From Thermoplasmata archaeon (GTDB lineage: Archaea > Thermoplasmatota > Thermoplasmata > RBG-16-68-12): DNA of 64,000 nucleotides. This document shows, piece after piece, positions 33,099-42,032 of the stretch. The notes under the pieces are model-generated. The model was not told where the DNA came from, did not search any database, and worked only from the letters and a program-made list of their open reading frames with translations. Position numbers and translations under genes: made by a program. The stretch spans positions 17,281-81,280 of the forward strand of contig DASWDU010000012.1 in NCBI GenBank assembly GCA_036395115.1, in the 5' to 3' direction. The stretch's first letter is position 1. Every line of letters begins with the position of its first letter.

Positions 33099-33788
33099 TC
33101 ATCGAGGCGGCGCGTCCACATCGGGCGCGGGTGGGTTCTCCTCGGTTGCATCGGAAACGTCCGCCTTCCCCTTCGACGTTCGGAAGGTCTGCTGCAAGGC
33201 GACCGCATATTCTCGCACGGCGTTGACTCGCTCTTCCCGGTCGAGGACGCTCGCCTCGAGTTCTCGGACTTTGGCCGTGGTCCCTTCCAGGTTCGCCTCC
33301 GCGTCCGCCACGCGGGCTTCCCGCGCCGCGACGGTGGATTCGCGCCGATCGAGGTCTCGTTCCCGCTCCCGCAGCGCGGTCTCCTTCTCCGTCAGCGCGA
33401 GCAGCCGGCTCTGCGTGAGGTGCGCTTGCATCGCGGCGAGGAGGGTGCCGATCGCCCCGCGTTCCTCGATGCGGGGCACTCCATGCGTGAGGACGACAAA
33501 CCACAGCCCTTCGACGCGGAACGGGGTGAAGGCGTATTCCCCTTGGTAGAACGAAACCAGGTGTCGCAGCCCACTTAGCGGGATCGACCGTTGAAGGTCC
33601 TCGTGCTCGAGCGGGCAATCGTCCCGCAGGGCGTACTCCCCGAGCAGCTTCCCCTCTTCATCGAGGACGAAGATGCGCTCGTATTCGACCCGGGAGGCCG
33701 TCCCGGGGCCGCGCATCGTGAAATGCGTCGGGACCTGGCCGAGGCCGCCCCGGGGGGGCGTCTCGTTTCGGGACATCTCCTTCGGCAC
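33099..33788 (-). CDS. Third head-domain/coiled-coil protein of the cluster
   Basis: 229 residues. A Pro/Gly-rich N-terminal leader (1-35) precedes the head domain (RIFVLDEEGKLLGEYALRDDC..., ~38-130), clearly related to the heads of the two neighbouring coiled-coil proteins. A short coiled coil of ~75 residues and an acidic Pro-rich tail follow. No membrane segment. GTG 33788 is chosen because GGAGGAG lies just upstream; at ATG 33776 the purine run would abut the codon. It is likely the soluble member of the trio. Confidence 0.75.
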   Translation of the reverse strand: MPKEMSRNETPPRGGLGQVPTHFTMRGPGTASRVEYERIFVLDEEGKLLGEYALRDDCPLEHEDLQRSIPLSGLRHLVSFYQGEYAFTPFRVEGLWFVVLTHGVPRIEERGAIGTLLAAMQAHLTQSRLLALTEKETALRERERDLDRRESTVAAREARVADAEANLEGTTAKVRELEASVLDREERVNAVREYAVALQQTFRTSKGKADVSDATEENPPAPDVDAPPR

Positions 33789-33913
33789 GCTTTCTCCTCC
33801 GATGCCCGTAGGCCTTCATGATAGGCACACGTTCGCACTTGAGCGTTTCGATTGGCGGCGGGCGTTCTCGTTACCGGACGCGAGAATGAGACCCGAAACC
33901 GCGGACGGATCCC

Positions 33914-34288
33914 TCACACGAGAGAGCGCGCTTTCTCAAGATTGTCCACGCCGAGTGCCACCTGCGCGTGTCCGCCTACGGTGCCGAGGTGGATCAGGCT
34001 CACGATGTCGACCCCCGCGTCCCCGAGACGGCGCGCGAGGGCGGCAAGAGCACCCGGTCGGTCGTCTAGGCGGACGACCAAGACCGTGCGGCTTGTGCAC
34101 GCGTAGCCGCTCTTCATTAGCGCCTCCCGTGCCTGCATCGGCTGGTCCACCACGATGCTCATGTAGGAACGTCCGCCGACGGACTCCGCGCTGATGGCGT
34201 CGATGTTGATCCCCGCTCCCCCGAGGATGGTCGAGAGGTTCGCAAGCTCCCCCGGACGGTCGGGAACATCCACATCGATCTGGATCAT
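33914..34288 (-). CDS. Tandem ACT-domain protein
   Basis: 124 residues made of two ACT domains: IQIDVDVPDRPGELANLSTIL and VLVVRLDDRPGALAALARRL, each with the beta-alpha-beta ligand-binding start (DRPG). ACT domains bind small ligands, usually amino acids, and regulate enzymes. With no catalytic domain attached, this is a stand-alone sensor whose partner is unknown. ATG 34288 is the start; the gene is divergent from the glyoxalase-like gene. Confidence 0.85.
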   Translation of the reverse strand: MIQIDVDVPDRPGELANLSTILGGAGINIDAISAESVGGRSYMSIVVDQPMQAREALMKSGYACTSRTVLVVRLDDRPGALAALARRLGDAGVDIVSLIHLGTVGGHAQVALGVDNLEKARSLV

Positions 34289-34396
34289 GAGGTCCGCCCC
34301 GTGGGCCGCATGGCCGTTCCACGTTACAAGGGTTCCGTGCCGTCGCTCGGCGGTGGAGCGCTTATCGCGGGCGGCCCGCTTGACCGGGCGATTCGC

Positions 34397-34803
34397 ATGC
34401 GGTACCGGATGGCGTACGTCGGGATTCAGGTGCAGGACATGGACCGATCGATCCGTTTCTACACGTCCGCGCTGGGGATGCGGTTAGGCCGCCGACAGGC
34501 GGTCCCGGAGACGGGAGGCGAGTGGGCGGACCTTCGGAGCGTGGGATCGGAGCAGGTCCTGGAACTGAACTGGTACCCGGAACGATCCGCGTTCTTCAAG
34601 GGGCCGTACCGCAACGGCGATGAACTCGATCACCTCGCATTCGAATGCGAGGACGTCGACGCGGCGTATCGCGAACTCCTCGGGTCCGGGCGCGTTCCGG
34701 CCACCCGCCTTTCAAAGAGGGCCGGTCAACCCTCGCCTACGTCGTCGACCCCGACGGCATCTGGATCGAGCTCTTCGCTCCCTCCAACGGGTCCGGTGGA
34801 TGA
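34397..34803 (+). pseudogene. Glyoxalase/VOC-family gene with an internal frameshift
   Basis: The first ~95 residues are a good VOC (glyoxalase I-like) domain: MAYVGIQVQDMDRSIRFYTS and ELDHLAFECEDVDAAYRELL. The frame then loses similarity at about 34690-34705. The expected ending (PFKEGRSTLAYVVDPDGIWIELFAP) continues in another frame to the TGA at 34801-34803. A single small indel would join them. Either the gene is recently broken, the sequence has an error here, or a programmed shift is used. The 3' end overlaps the convergent acyl-CoA synthetase by 67 nt. ATG 34409 is an alternative start. Confidence 0.75.
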
Positions 34804-36920
34804 GGACGCTTCCCGTTCGAGCCCAGGACGATCCGGGCGTCGACGGCGCGGTATCCGTCTCCTTTCCGAAGCGCGACGACCGGATTGAGGTCGATCTCCT
34901 GGATCGAGTCGAAATCGAGGACGAGTTGGCTGAGCCGGAGGACGGCGTCGACGAGCGCGTCGACATCGCTGGGCGGCTCGCCCCGAACGCCTTCCAGGAG
35001 CGGATACGTCCGGATTGACTGGATCATCCGCCGCGCGTCGCGATCCGTGAGCGGCGGCAGCCCGAACGCGACGTCCTTCAGATACTCCACGTAGATGCCG
35101 CCGAGGCCGAAGACCAGGAACGGGCCGTAGACCTTGTCGCGGGTCATCCCGAGGATGACTTCCTTACCGCCCCGCACGAGCTCCTGCACGACGTAGCCGT
35201 CGAACGCCGTCCCAGCCCCGCGCAGCCGGTCCCGGATCTGGGTCGCGCCGTCGAGCAAGTCTCTCTCCGTGCGGACGTCCAAGAGGACGGCCCCAAGGTC
35301 GGACTTGTGGACCAACCCCGGTCCCGAGGCTTTGAGGACGACCGGATATCCGATGCCCTTCGCGGCGGCCGGCAGCGACGCGATGTCGCCGACGAGGCGG
35401 CTCCGCGCGATTCGGATGCCGTACGCGTCGAGGACGTCGAGGGCCTCGAGATCGGGGAGCCTCGTGCGGCCTTCCTCCTCTGCCCGCCGTAGGATCTCGG
35501 CGGCCCGCCCCCGGTCGACCGGGAACGTCCGCGTTTCTCCCTCTTCGCGTCCGCGGTAGTTCGCGTACCGGTACATCGCCCCGAGGGCGCGGGCCGCACT
35601 CTCCGGGAAGAGATACGAGGGCACGCCGTGCGTCACGAGTTCGACGAAACCCGGGCTTGCTTCGGTGCGTCCGAGGAAGTTGCAGAGGATCGGCTTGCCT
35701 CGCTGTCCCGCCGTCTGCCAGATGGCCCTCGCGACCTCGGCTTCGTCCACTCGAACCGGAGGCACGTAGATTGCTATCGCGGCGTCGACGGAGGCGTCCC
35801 GCAGGACCGCGTCCAGCGCCCGCCGATATTCGTCGAGGCTCGCCTGGGGCGTCAAGTCGATTGGATTCCGAAGCGAAGCCTCCGGGGGTGCCCACGTGCG
35901 CATGTACTCGACGGTTTCACCGCCGAGATCCGAGAGCCGGAGGCCTTGTGAGACGAGTTCATCAACGCACATGATCGCGGGCCCCCCCGCGTCCGAGACG
36001 ACGGCGACGCGATTTCCGCGCGGGAGCGGCTGGAGGGAGAAAGCCATCGCGTCGTCGAACAGTTCCTCGATGGAGTTCGCGCGGAGGACGCCCGTCTGGT
36101 TAAACACCGCTTCTGCCGCCAAATCCGACCCGCCGAGGGAGCCCGTGTGGGAGACGGCCGCGCGGCTCCCCGCCTCCGAGCGTCCCGACTTCACCGCGAT
36201 GATTGGCTTTTGTTTCGTGACATCCCGCGCGATCCGCACGAAGTTGACCGGGTTCCCGAAGTTCTCGATGTACGCCAAGATCGTCTTCGTCTCCGGATCG
36301 CGATGCCACATCGCGAGGAGGTCGTTGAGGCTGACCTGGGCCTTGTTGCCAAGCGAACAGAATTTCGCGAAGCCGATGCCGAGCGACTTCGCGTGATCCA
36401 GGATTGCGATGCCGAGCGCCCCGCTCTGCGTGACGAGAGAGATGTCTCCTCGGAGAGGTGGCGTGGGGGCGAACGTCGCATCCATGCAGACCTCAGGGTC
36501 CATGTTGATGACGCCCATGCAGTTCGGGCCGATCATCGTCATCTGATATTCACGGCAGAGCGCAAGCAGCCGTTCCTCGCGTTCGACGCCCGTCCCTCCG
36601 ACTTCCCGGAAGCCCGCCGTGATCACGACGAGCCCCGGGACTCCTTTCCTCCCGCATTCTTCGACGGCCGCAAGGGCACCCTCCGCGGGCACCGCGATGA
36701 TCGCGAGATCGACGGGGTCCGGAATCGCAAGGACGCTGGGGTAGGCACGGATCCCGTGGATGCTCGCGGCTTTCGGGTTCACTGGATAGAGCGTCCCTTG
36801 GTACTCGTTCACGATCAGGTTGTGGAGGATCGCGTATCCGATCTTCTCCCGGTGGCGGGATGCGCCGATGACCGCAATCGACGTCGGGGAGAAGATCGCG
36901 TCGAGGCCTGCACGACTCAC
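34737..36920 (-). CDS. acd: ADP-forming acyl-CoA synthetase (acetate-CoA ligase, alpha-beta fusion)
   Basis: 727 residues. The N-terminal CoA-binding Rossmann domain (IAVIGASRHREKIGYAILHNL) and succinyl-CoA-synthetase-like domains come first, with the phospho-histidine in AVSHTGSLGG. A C-terminal ATP-grasp domain (~490-690; YPVVLKASGPGLVHKSDLGAV) follows. The enzyme makes ATP from ADP and an acyl-CoA, giving energy and acid excretion or the reverse. GTG 36920 has GGGGAG upstream. The last ~30 residues beyond VDARIVLG are an extension not typical of the family, and this extension is what overlaps the glyoxalase gene. Confidence 0.9.
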   Translation of the reverse strand: MSRAGLDAIFSPTSIAVIGASRHREKIGYAILHNLIVNEYQGTLYPVNPKAASIHGIRAYPSVLAIPDPVDLAIIAVPAEGALAAVEECGRKGVPGLVVITAGFREVGGTGVEREERLLALCREYQMTMIGPNCMGVINMDPEVCMDATFAPTPPLRGDISLVTQSGALGIAILDHAKSLGIGFAKFCSLGNKAQVSLNDLLAMWHRDPETKTILAYIENFGNPVNFVRIARDVTKQKPIIAVKSGRSEAGSRAAVSHTGSLGGSDLAAEAVFNQTGVLRANSIEELFDDAMAFSLQPLPRGNRVAVVSDAGGPAIMCVDELVSQGLRLSDLGGETVEYMRTWAPPEASLRNPIDLTPQASLDEYRRALDAVLRDASVDAAIAIYVPPVRVDEAEVARAIWQTAGQRGKPILCNFLGRTEASPGFVELVTHGVPSYLFPESAARALGAMYRYANYRGREEGETRTFPVDRGRAAEILRRAEEEGRTRLPDLEALDVLDAYGIRIARSRLVGDIASLPAAAKGIGYPVVLKASGPGLVHKSDLGAVLLDVRTERDLLDGATQIRDRLRGAGTAFDGYVVQELVRGGKEVILGMTRDKVYGPFLVFGLGGIYVEYLKDVAFGLPPLTDRDARRMIQSIRTYPLLEGVRGEPPSDVDALVDAVLRLSQLVLDFDSIQEIDLNPVVALRKGDGYRAVDARIVLGSNGKRPHPPDPLEGAKSSIQMPSGSTT

Positions 36921-36998
36921 GGCGGCGCGAAGCTCCCCGGCCGTAATGAAGATTGGCGCACCGCAACGGCGGGGCAGCCCGTCCCATTCCGAGGTAAG

Positions 36999-37016
36999 TT
37001 ATCGCACACGATAACG
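36999..37016. promoter_or_regulatory. Perfect dyad between the acyl-CoA synthetase and beta-helix protein genes
   Basis: Arms GTTATCG (36999-37005) and CGATAAC (37010-37016) are exact reverse complements with a 4-nt spacer. It lies about 12 bp upstream of the TATA-like ATAATATATC (37028-37037) that serves the plus-strand surface-protein gene. It resembles, with different spacing, the GTTATAGT dyads at 3239 and 53100. Confidence 0.4.
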
Positions 37017-37027
37017 GCGGCACGTGC

Positions 37028-37037
37028 ATAATATATC
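37028..37037 (+). promoter_or_regulatory. TATA-like box of the beta-helix surface protein gene
   Basis: ATAATATATC in GC-rich surroundings, about 56 bp before ATG 37089, leaving a leader of about 30 nt that ends in GGGAGCC just before the start. Confidence 0.5.
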
Positions 37038-37088
37038 GTCGAGGGAAAAACGGAGGCGTTCCGTCGGGGCCCTTTCGGCCCGGGAGCC

Positions 37089-40000
37089 ATGGCCCACATG
37101 CGCCCCCACAGTCCCCCCTCGACCCTGCGAAGCATCGCCCTCGTCGTCCTGCTTCTCGGGGCGGCATGGGGCGTCCTCATTGTCACCGCCCCGTCGGTCG
37201 CCGCGACGCACTACGTCCGCGGGCTCATCACGACGGATACCGTGTGGGGCGACGATGCCAACGACACGACGTACGTCGTGATGCGGGACGTGACGGTCCG
37301 GGCGCCCGCCACGCTGACGATCCGCCCGGGGACGACGGTCAAGTTCGACCCGGGCACCCATCTCTTCGTCGAGGGCTCTCTCGTCGCCGACGGGACGTCC
37401 GGAAAGCTGATCACTTTCGGCCCAAACAACACGGCGTCGGTGTTTCCCTGGGGAGGCGTCCAGTTCAACGCGAGTTCGTCGGGATCCGTCTCCTGGTCGA
37501 CGTTCGACCGAGCCGATCGAGCCGTCACGGCCATCTCCAGTTCCCCGGCGTTGCGAGACATCACGGTCGTCCAAGCTGCGATCGGCTTCGCGATCGTGTC
37601 CTCCGACAGCGAGGTGTCGAACAACGTGATTTTGCGCGCGTCCATCTTTGGCGTGTACCTGAACACATCGAGCGGCCGAGTCGAGGGGAACGTGATCAAC
37701 GGGACGTCCATCGCGATCCACGTGGAGCAGCCTGGGACGCCGGTGATCTCCGGCAACACGATCACAAACGTCAGCGGCGGCTTCGCGATCGGGATTGCGG
37801 TCTCCTCCGCGACGGCGGACATCTCCGGGAACACGATCACGGGGATCCAAGGCGCCCGCGGAGCGAACGGCGTCGCCCCGGGGGCCGACGGGCGGGATGG
37901 GGGCATCGCCCTCGGGATCTACGTGACGGGCGCACCCACCGCGTCGATCACGCGGAACACGATCAGCATGCTCTTCGGTGGCCGCGGCGGGGATGGTGCC
38001 GCGAACACGGCCGGCGCGGGCGGCCGGGGCGGGAACGGGGGCACCGCGGCGGGCATCATCGTTGCGTCCACTCCCGACGCCCTCGTCGAGGAGAACTCGG
38101 TGAGCGGCCTGAACGGGGGTCGGGGCGGCGCGGGCGGCGGCAGCGGGTTCACGAACAACGGAGGTCGCGGCGGCGACGCGGGAGCGACGATTGGGATCGA
38201 GGTCGCCTTCGCAACCACCGGGGGAGGAGCAAACCGGAACCAGATTACGGATCTGGTCGGAGGCATCGGAGGCTCCGGCGGTCCTGGCGCGACGACGGAC
38301 GGGGACGGCGGCGTCGGCGGGGACGCCTACGGCGTCTTCATGACCACGGTCGCCCAGTCCGGCGCGAGCCGGAACACGATTCAAAACCTCCGCGGGGGCC
38401 TCGGTGGCAATACGAGTGCGAACGGGGCGGGCAGGGGAAACGGCGCCCGAGGCGGCAGCGCCTCGGGCGTGGAGGTGCTGTCGGTCGTCCAAACCGCGAC
38501 TTCGGATTCGAACACGATCAAAACGCTCACGGGCGGCGACGGCGGCCGCGGGGTCCGCGGCGGTTACGGTGGCAACGCGACCGGGGTGATCGTCCTCGGG
38601 AGCAACGACGGCGCGTTCAACGCCACCTCAATCACGCTGAACGACGTCCAGGCCGTCACCGGCGGCGAAGGGGGAATTGGAGCGAAGTTCGGCGGCAACG
38701 GTGGGAGCGCCGCAGGACTCGCGTCGATCCTCGCGACGCCAACGCTTGCCTCGAACGCAATCGCGGCGCTCCAGGGCGGTCGGGGCGGAGACGCGGTGGA
38801 CGGCAACGACGGCGGACGCGGCGGCGATGCGTTCGGCATCATCGGAGGGCTCGTCGCGAACGGATGGTCCTCGGGCGACTCGATTTCCGGCGTCACGAAA
38901 GGCGGCGCGGGTGCGGGTCCGCCGGCCCAAGGTTCGTACGCGGACGGCGTATACGTCCTCGGAAACGCGTCGTTCACCTCGCGCCTGACGATCGAGAACG
39001 GGACGTTTTCGTCCGTCGGCAGCTACGATTTCTATGTCGACAACTACACGGAGGCCGTCGCCCTGAGCACGCCGTTTGCGACCCACGCGGTCCAAGCGGC
39101 GGGGAACCTGACGGTCCGAACCTTCCTCGAGGTCGACGTCCTCTGGCCGAACGGGCTGACGCCCGTCGCGGAAGCCCACATCTTGGTCGACGACAACGGC
39201 TCGCCGATCTGGGATCGTTCGACGGCGACCGGAATCCAGTCTTGGATCGTCGTGACGGACCGGCGGTACATCGACTCGAACACAGCGACGGACAACCGCA
39301 CGACGGTCAAGGTCACCTACGGCTCCTACGCCTTCCAAAGCAATCCGCGCGATGTGGACATGGCGACCAGCCATCCCGAGGCGTTCGTCATGATCGACCA
39401 GGACGCCCCGACGTCCACGGCGGGCACCCTCCCGGCGTACGAGAACACACGGACGTTCTCCGTCGGATATGCGGCGAGCGACGGGAACGGGACCGGCGTG
39501 GCGAGCGTCACTCTCTGGTACCGTACGGGCGGCAGCGCGACGTGGACGTCGTACGCGACTCAGTCGGGAAACATCGGCCAATTCAGCTTCACCGCCGCGG
39601 GCGACGGGACGTACGAGTTTGCCACGACCGCGACCGACGTCGCGGGCAATGCGGAGGCGGTCCCCCCAGCGAACGACACTTGGACGATCGTCGACACGAT
39701 CCGGCCCGGCTCCCACGTGGATGCCCAGCCGCCGTACGAGACCTCGAATTCTTTCGTCGTGTCGTGGTCCCCGGACGCGGGCGTCACGGACATCGCCACC
39801 TACACCATCCAGTATTCCACCGGGGGCGGCTGGGTGAACTGGCTCGTCGACACCCCGTCCACCTCGGGTACGTTCAACGCGGGCGCGCAAGGGGTGTACG
39901 CATTCCGTTCGATCGCAACGGATGCGGCGGGCAACGTCGAGGTGGCGCCCGCCGGCAACGACACCTGGACGATCGTCGACACGATCCGACCGTTCTCGCA

Positions 40001-41411
40001 CACGCGGCCCTTGCCCGCCTATGAGATGTCCACGAGCTTCGCGGTTGCATGGGAGCCGCAGCTCGACACCACGGACATCGCGAGCTACGAGATCGACGTG
40101 CGGGACAACGGAGGCGGGTGGACGATTTGGATTCCGACGACGATCGCGGTGTCGGCGACCTTCGTCTCGGGCGTGGACGGGCACACCTTCGAATTCCGGT
40201 CCATCGCGACGGACCGCGCGGGGAACCGCGAACTCCCGCTGTCCGGTAACGACTCGTGGACGGTTGTCGACCTGACGCCCCCGGATTCGTCGATGATCGC
40301 CCTCCCGGCGTACGAGAACGCGCTTCAGTTCACGATCTCCTGGGGGCCCGTCGCAGGGACGTCGGATATCGCCGCGTATCGCGTGCAATCGAAGGACGGG
40401 GCGGCCGCATGGATGGATCTCTCGGGATACACGGACACGGCGGCGACGAGCGCGTCCTTCGTGGGCGTGGACACCCACGTCTATGCGTTCCGTACGATCG
40501 CGCGCGACCGCGCAGGGAACGTGGAGCCGACGCCTCCCGGCAACGACACGTGGACCATCGTTGACGTTGGGCGCCCCTATGTGACCGCGACGGAGCCGAT
40601 CGGCGCGAACACCAACACGACGCCCTTGATTCGGATCACGTTCAACGAGCCAATGGATCAGAACTCGGTGGAACAGGCGTTCTCGATCACGCCCGCGATC
40701 AACGGCGTGTTCGCATGGAGCACCAACGGTCGAGTGGTGACCTTCACGCCCGCTCGCGAACTCCAAGCGGGGACCCTGTATTTCGTGGTCATCGACACCG
40801 GCGCCAAGGATCTGGCGGGGAACTCGATCCCCCAGTCCAAGAGTTTCGGCTTCACCACCGCGTCCGCCGGGGTGACGTTCTCCGACTTCTGGTGGATTCT
40901 CCTCGCCGTGGGGGCGGTGGCGGGTGGGACCCTCTTCCTCGTGATGCGGCGCCGGGCGGCATCCGCCTCGAAGCACGCGCGGGCCGCGTCCGCCACGAAA
41001 GCGAGCGAGGCGATCCTCGAAGACGTTTTCCTGCTCTACCACCGGGACGGTTTGCTGATCAAGCACGAGACACGCCGCCTCCGTCCCGACATCGATACAG
41101 ACATCCTGAGCGGCATGCTCACCGCGGTCCAGGCGTTCGTCAAGGACGCCCTGAGGGGCGACGACTCCGGGGACCTGAACGAGATGACCGTGGGCCACAT
41201 GCACATCCTGATCGGCCGCGGGAAGTGGCTCGTCTTGGCCGCGCGGATCGAGGGCGACGGCTCGGAGTCGTGGACGGACCAGATTCAGCGGTGCATCCAG
41301 GACATGGAAGACCACCACTGGGACCAGCTCGAGGACTGGGAAGGCGACATGGCCCTGGCGGGGATCCTGGCCCCGTACGTCAAGAAGTTGATTCGCGGCG
41401 AGTACGCGTAG
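37089..41411 (+). CDS. 1,440-residue glycine-rich beta-helix surface protein with cytoplasmic longin/roadblock-like tail
   Basis: A signal peptide (LALVV-type hydrophobic stretch, ~15-40) precedes a right-handed beta-helix/pectate-lyase-like region (~45-640). Repeated N-x-I-x-x-L/I rungs alternate with glycine-rich loops (GGRGGDGAANTAGAGGRGG). Then come four Ig-like repeats of ~90 residues, each ending in NDTWTIVD (~790-1160), a Big-type domain (RITFNEPMDQ), a transmembrane helix (FWWILLAVGAVAGGTLFLVM), and a ~140-residue cytoplasmic domain (VFLLYHRDGLLIKHETRRL...). Many N-x-S/T sequons suggest glycosylation. It is probably a cell-surface protein that senses or signals inward; no catalytic residues were identified. 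Confidence 0.8.
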   Translation: MAHMRPHSPPSTLRSIALVVLLLGAAWGVLIVTAPSVAATHYVRGLITTDTVWGDDANDTTYVVMRDVTVRAPATLTIRPGTTVKFDPGTHLFVEGSLVADGTSGKLITFGPNNTASVFPWGGVQFNASSSGSVSWSTFDRADRAVTAISSSPALRDITVVQAAIGFAIVSSDSEVSNNVILRASIFGVYLNTSSGRVEGNVINGTSIAIHVEQPGTPVISGNTITNVSGGFAIGIAVSSATADISGNTITGIQGARGANGVAPGADGRDGGIALGIYVTGAPTASITRNTISMLFGGRGGDGAANTAGAGGRGGNGGTAAGIIVASTPDALVEENSVSGLNGGRGGAGGGSGFTNNGGRGGDAGATIGIEVAFATTGGGANRNQITDLVGGIGGSGGPGATTDGDGGVGGDAYGVFMTTVAQSGASRNTIQNLRGGLGGNTSANGAGRGNGARGGSASGVEVLSVVQTATSDSNTIKTLTGGDGGRGVRGGYGGNATGVIVLGSNDGAFNATSITLNDVQAVTGGEGGIGAKFGGNGGSAAGLASILATPTLASNAIAALQGGRGGDAVDGNDGGRGGDAFGIIGGLVANGWSSGDSISGVTKGGAGAGPPAQGSYADGVYVLGNASFTSRLTIENGTFSSVGSYDFYVDNYTEAVALSTPFATHAVQAAGNLTVRTFLEVDVLWPNGLTPVAEAHILVDDNGSPIWDRSTATGIQSWIVVTDRRYIDSNTATDNRTTVKVTYGSYAFQSNPRDVDMATSHPEAFVMIDQDAPTSTAGTLPAYENTRTFSVGYAASDGNGTGVASVTLWYRTGGSATWTSYATQSGNIGQFSFTAAGDGTYEFATTATDVAGNAEAVPPANDTWTIVDTIRPGSHVDAQPPYETSNSFVVSWSPDAGVTDIATYTIQYSTGGGWVNWLVDTPSTSGTFNAGAQGVYAFRSIATDAAGNVEVAPAGNDTWTIVDTIRPFSHTRPLPAYEMSTSFAVAWEPQLDTTDIASYEIDVRDNGGGWTIWIPTTIAVSATFVSGVDGHTFEFRSIATDRAGNRELPLSGNDSWTVVDLTPPDSSMIALPAYENALQFTISWGPVAGTSDIAAYRVQSKDGAAAWMDLSGYTDTAATSASFVGVDTHVYAFRTIARDRAGNVEPTPPGNDTWTIVDVGRPYVTATEPIGANTNTTPLIRITFNEPMDQNSVEQAFSITPAINGVFAWSTNGRVVTFTPARELQAGTLYFVVIDTGAKDLAGNSIPQSKSFGFTTASAGVTFSDFWWILLAVGAVAGGTLFLVMRRRAASASKHARAASATKASEAILEDVFLLYHRDGLLIKHETRRLRPDIDTDILSGMLTAVQAFVKDALRGDDSGDLNEMTVGHMHILIGRGKWLVLAARIEGDGSESWTDQIQRCIQDMEDHHWDQLEDWEGDMALAGILAPYVKKLIRGEYA

Positions 41412-41423
41412 TCGGATCGAGGC

Positions 41424-42032
41424 TCAGGCGGGCAGCAAGGTCAGGAGCGCCATGACCTCGTCGCCGGGCGATGTCTGCGCCCGGGTCTTCGCCTCGAGGC
41501 GCTCGAGCTTCCGCCGCGCCTCCTCGAAAATCTCCTGGACTTGCTGGACGGAATCGCGACGCCACGGGACATGGTAGAAGTATACCCGTCCGACTTCGAA
41601 GTCGACCGAGCCGCGTTCCTGGATCCGTTTGATCGACTCGTTGATCAGGCCTTTCAGCATCCCGAGGACCGCGAGCCGGTAGTTCACCTTGTCCGCATCG
41701 GTCAGCCGGTCCCAGATCTGACTCGAATCGATGCCCGTCGCTGGGATGCGGTAGAACTTCTCCACGAGGTTGCCGCGGACCTCAGCCTTCGTCGGGATGA
41801 TGAGGTTCGCGTCCAAGAGCTGCGCGATGTGGTGGTGGACCGTCGCGGGGGACAGGGCCAGGGCTCTTGCGATGTCGGAGATCGACATATCCCGCTCCAT
41901 CAGCAAGGTGAGGATCCGAAGGCGGGACGGCTCGCTCAGGACCTTCAACTGGTCGACCGAGACGGCGACGTCGCGGGCGGGGGACGGGTCGGACGGTTCC
42001 GGCAAGGGGACCCCCCTATTCGACTTTATCAA
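41424..42032 (-). CDS. ArsR-like winged-helix transcriptional regulator
   Basis: 202 residues. The N-terminal winged helix (LKVLSEPSRLRILTLLMERD, ISDIARALALSPATVHHHIAQL) is an ArsR-family DNA-binding domain. The C-terminal ~110 residues are helical with no cysteine pair for metal sensing, suggesting another ligand or a dimerisation role. The start is TTG 42032: a TATA-like CTTAAG centred at 42056 lies about 25 bp upstream, so the TTG would be at or near the mRNA 5' end. It is convergent with the beta-helix protein gene. Confidence 0.8.
   Translation of the reverse strand: MIKSNRGVPLPEPSDPSPARDVAVSVDQLKVLSEPSRLRILTLLMERDMSISDIARALALSPATVHHHIAQLLDANLIIPTKAEVRGNLVEKFYRIPATGIDSSQIWDRLTDADKVNYRLAVLGMLKGLINESIKRIQERGSVDFEVGRVYFYHVPWRRDSVQQVQEIFEEARRKLERLEAKTRAQTSPGDEVMALLTLLPA

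Noticed and set aside
37900..38900. A tandem DNA repeat or CRISPR-like array
   Set aside because: The periodic GGC-rich sequence encodes glycine loops of a beta-helix in one continuous frame; repeats are degenerate at DNA level.
38628..41318. An 896-residue minus-strand frame opposite the beta-helix protein
   Set aside because: Composition (Arg/Val/Asp/His-rich) and lack of motifs show it is an antisense shadow of a clearly coding gene.
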